DNA of 6,893 nucleotides. Origin: an uncultured Lachnospiraceae bacterium (GTDB taxonomy: Bacteria; Bacillota; Clostridia; Lachnospirales; Lachnospiraceae). The notes beneath the pieces were generated by a model. That model did not search any database. It had not been told where the DNA came from and saw nothing but the letters and a program-made list of their open reading frames with translations. Below are positions 6,356 through 6,893 of this stretch, piece after piece. The DNA is taken from contig CAMNWW010000113.1 of NCBI GenBank assembly GCA_946566415.1, positions 1-6,893 on the forward strand. Reading direction: 5' to 3'. Every line of letters starts with the position of its first letter. The stretch's first letter is position 1. Made by a program: the position numbers and the translations under genes.

Positions 6356-6431
6356 ATATTTACACTCCCGTTTACTGCTTTCCCTTATTTACGCTTCATT
6401 ATAAGCCCGTTCAATCAAAGGCTTTCCATGT

Positions 6432-6460
6432 ATTATACTCTAATCCCAAGCTCCTGTCCA
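6432..6460 (-). promoter_or_regulatory. Promoter of the ftsW-family gene
   Basis: On the minus strand TGGACA (6460-6455), a 17-base spacer and a perfect TATAAT (6437-6432). Predicted start near 6425, leader about 70 bases. The -35 overlaps one arm of the inverted repeat at 6452-6473. A second TATAAT-like site lies nearer the gene (around 6405) but lacks a good -35. Confidence 0.7.
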
Positions 6461-6486
6461 TTCCCAGACAGGACTTCTTATTTTTC
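6448..6486 (+). terminator. Possible plus-strand terminator hairpin
   Basis: TCCTGTC (6452-6458) pairs with GACAGGA (6467-6473) across an eight-base loop, extended by AAG/CTT with one bulged base. CTTATTTTTC follows on the plus strand. No plus-strand gene lies upstream, so it could only stop transcripts antisense to the ftsW-family gene, or it may be a binding site at that gene's promoter. Confidence 0.4.
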
Positions 6487-6488
6487 TC

Positions 6489-6520
6489 CGCCGGGATATC
6501 ATCATCCGGCGATATTTTTT
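6489..6520 (+). terminator. Second possible plus-strand terminator hairpin
   Basis: CGCCGG (6489-6494) pairs with CCGGCG (6506-6511), a GC-only six-base-pair stem followed by ATATTTTTT. On the minus strand it overlaps the stop codons of the short XRE-type gene but is not followed by a T-run, so it is a weak terminator for that gene. Confidence 0.4.
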
Positions 6521-6657
6521 CCGACCAAATGGACACTCTTTTCTTCTGTCTCTTCGCCGTCCATAAGTTCTGCAATCGTAATTTTTAATTGTTCTTGTGT
6601 CAGATTTTGTTCCTTTCGCTTTTTTGTTATAAACTTTCCTGTTGTCATCTGGTTCAT
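6502..6657 (-). pseudogene. Internally deleted XRE-family (HTH_3) regulator remnant
   Basis: Reads as 51 residues from ATG at 6657, with a strong ribosome site (GGAGGTG, about six bases away), to two successive TGA codons. The start, MNQMTTGKFITKKRKEQNL and then TQEQL, is the first helix and the beginning of the second helix of a Lachnospiraceae-type XRE regulator. It then jumps directly to KITIAELMDGEE, which resembles the segment just after the helix-turn-helix (pattern LGI-T-x-x-EL-x-x-GE). About 40 residues including the recognition helix are absent, with the frame kept, and the C-terminal part of longer relatives is missing too. It should not bind DNA as an XRE protein does. It may be a decayed gene or, less likely, a small protein still in use. 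The remnant is inferred from remembered family patterns. Confidence 0.6.
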
Positions 6658-6830
6658 GTTGAACACCTCCGTAATTTTTATCAGTATATCCTTTTCTCCC
6701 GATAAATGGTATCCCTTATAAAGCGAATATCGGTAGAGAAAGCCATTTTACACATTTTGCACAAACTGCTTATAGCCATCTCCCCCTGTTTTATGCTACA
6801 CTAAAAAAAACGGCAAAAGGAGATCATCAT
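6658..6830 (+). promoter_or_regulatory. Divergent control region with a candidate plus-strand promoter
   Basis: Spacer between the XRE remnant (minus) and the plus-strand gene at 6831. A candidate plus promoter is TTTACA (6747-6752), 17 bases, TTATAG (6770-6775). Another -10-like TATGCT lies near 6793 without a good -35. The inverted arms CCGATA (6699-6704) and TATCGG (6728-6733) could be an operator. For the remnant, TATACT (6688-6683) is a possible -10. No other gene is seen. Confidence 0.35.
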
Positions 6831-6893
6831 ATGACCCGCGAGGAATTATATCAGTCTATCTACACACACGATACCATCTACATACCTCCCCAT
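6831..6893 (+). CDS. Start of an unidentified protein, 3' end outside window
   Basis: 21 codons are visible, beginning MTREELYQSIY and ending IYIPPH at the window edge without a stop. ATG at 6831 is preceded by AAAAGGAG with an eight-base spacer, a strong ribosome site that makes this start credible. I do not recognise the product: the visible part is polar, with no signal peptide or membrane segment. It is divergent from the XRE-type remnant and is the only credible plus-strand gene here. Confidence 0.6.
   Translation, partial: MTREELYQSIYTHDTIYIPPH

Noticed and set aside
6125..6721. Plus-strand reading frame of 198 codons
   Set aside because: It runs antisense through the start of the ftsW-family gene, its promoter and the XRE remnant. 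It has no ribosome site and reads as a low-complexity Phe/Ser/Pro-rich shadow.

Overview
The window reads as an ordinary chromosomal stretch of a Gram-positive Clostridia-type bacterium, most likely of the Lachnospiraceae. This rests on the gene order mraZ-rsmH-ftsL-penicillin-binding protein, strong AGGAGG-type ribosome sites, sigma-A-like TTGAAA/TATAAT promoters, and the protein families present (DegV, SEDS). It is an inference from gene content, not a sequence match. All confident genes but one lie on the minus strand, so transcription runs from high to low coordinates.

Layout from low to high coordinates. Bases 1-3440 are the start of the division and cell-wall (dcw) cluster, read leftward: mraZ (3440-3003), rsmH/mraW (2993-2058), an ftsL-like gene (2044-1553) and a class B penicillin-binding protein (1536 to beyond base 1). 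Gaps of only 9, 13 and 16 bases point to one operon. Bases 3441-3551 hold its control region: a consensus promoter covered by seven AAGTGG-like boxes at 10-11-base spacing, which look like the target of MraZ itself. Bases 3552-3892 are non-coding and hold a perfect 28-base palindrome, several smaller inverted repeats and a good minus-strand terminator. Bases 3893-4232 are a self-contained unit for a small single-pass membrane protein, with its own promoter, ribosome site and terminator. Bases 4236-5075 encode a DegV-family (fatty-acid-binding) protein. Bases 5201-6355 encode a SEDS glycosyltransferase (FtsW/SpoVE/RodA family) with its own promoter at 6460-6432. Bases 6502-6657 carry a very short XRE-type regulator whose DNA-recognition part is missing. 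At 6831 a plus-strand gene of unknown function begins and runs off the window.

How the genes fit together: MraZ probably controls its own operon; RsmH methylates 16S rRNA; the FtsL-like protein and the class B transpeptidase belong to the septal machinery; and the SEDS protein is the type of polymerase that works with a class B transpeptidase. DegV (lipid supply) and the small membrane protein are neighbours without a proven link.

I found no clear novel defence, mobile or biosynthetic system. The points most worth checking are the unusually long MraZ-box array, the perfect palindrome with a LexA-like core, the internally deleted XRE gene, and the small membrane protein unit.
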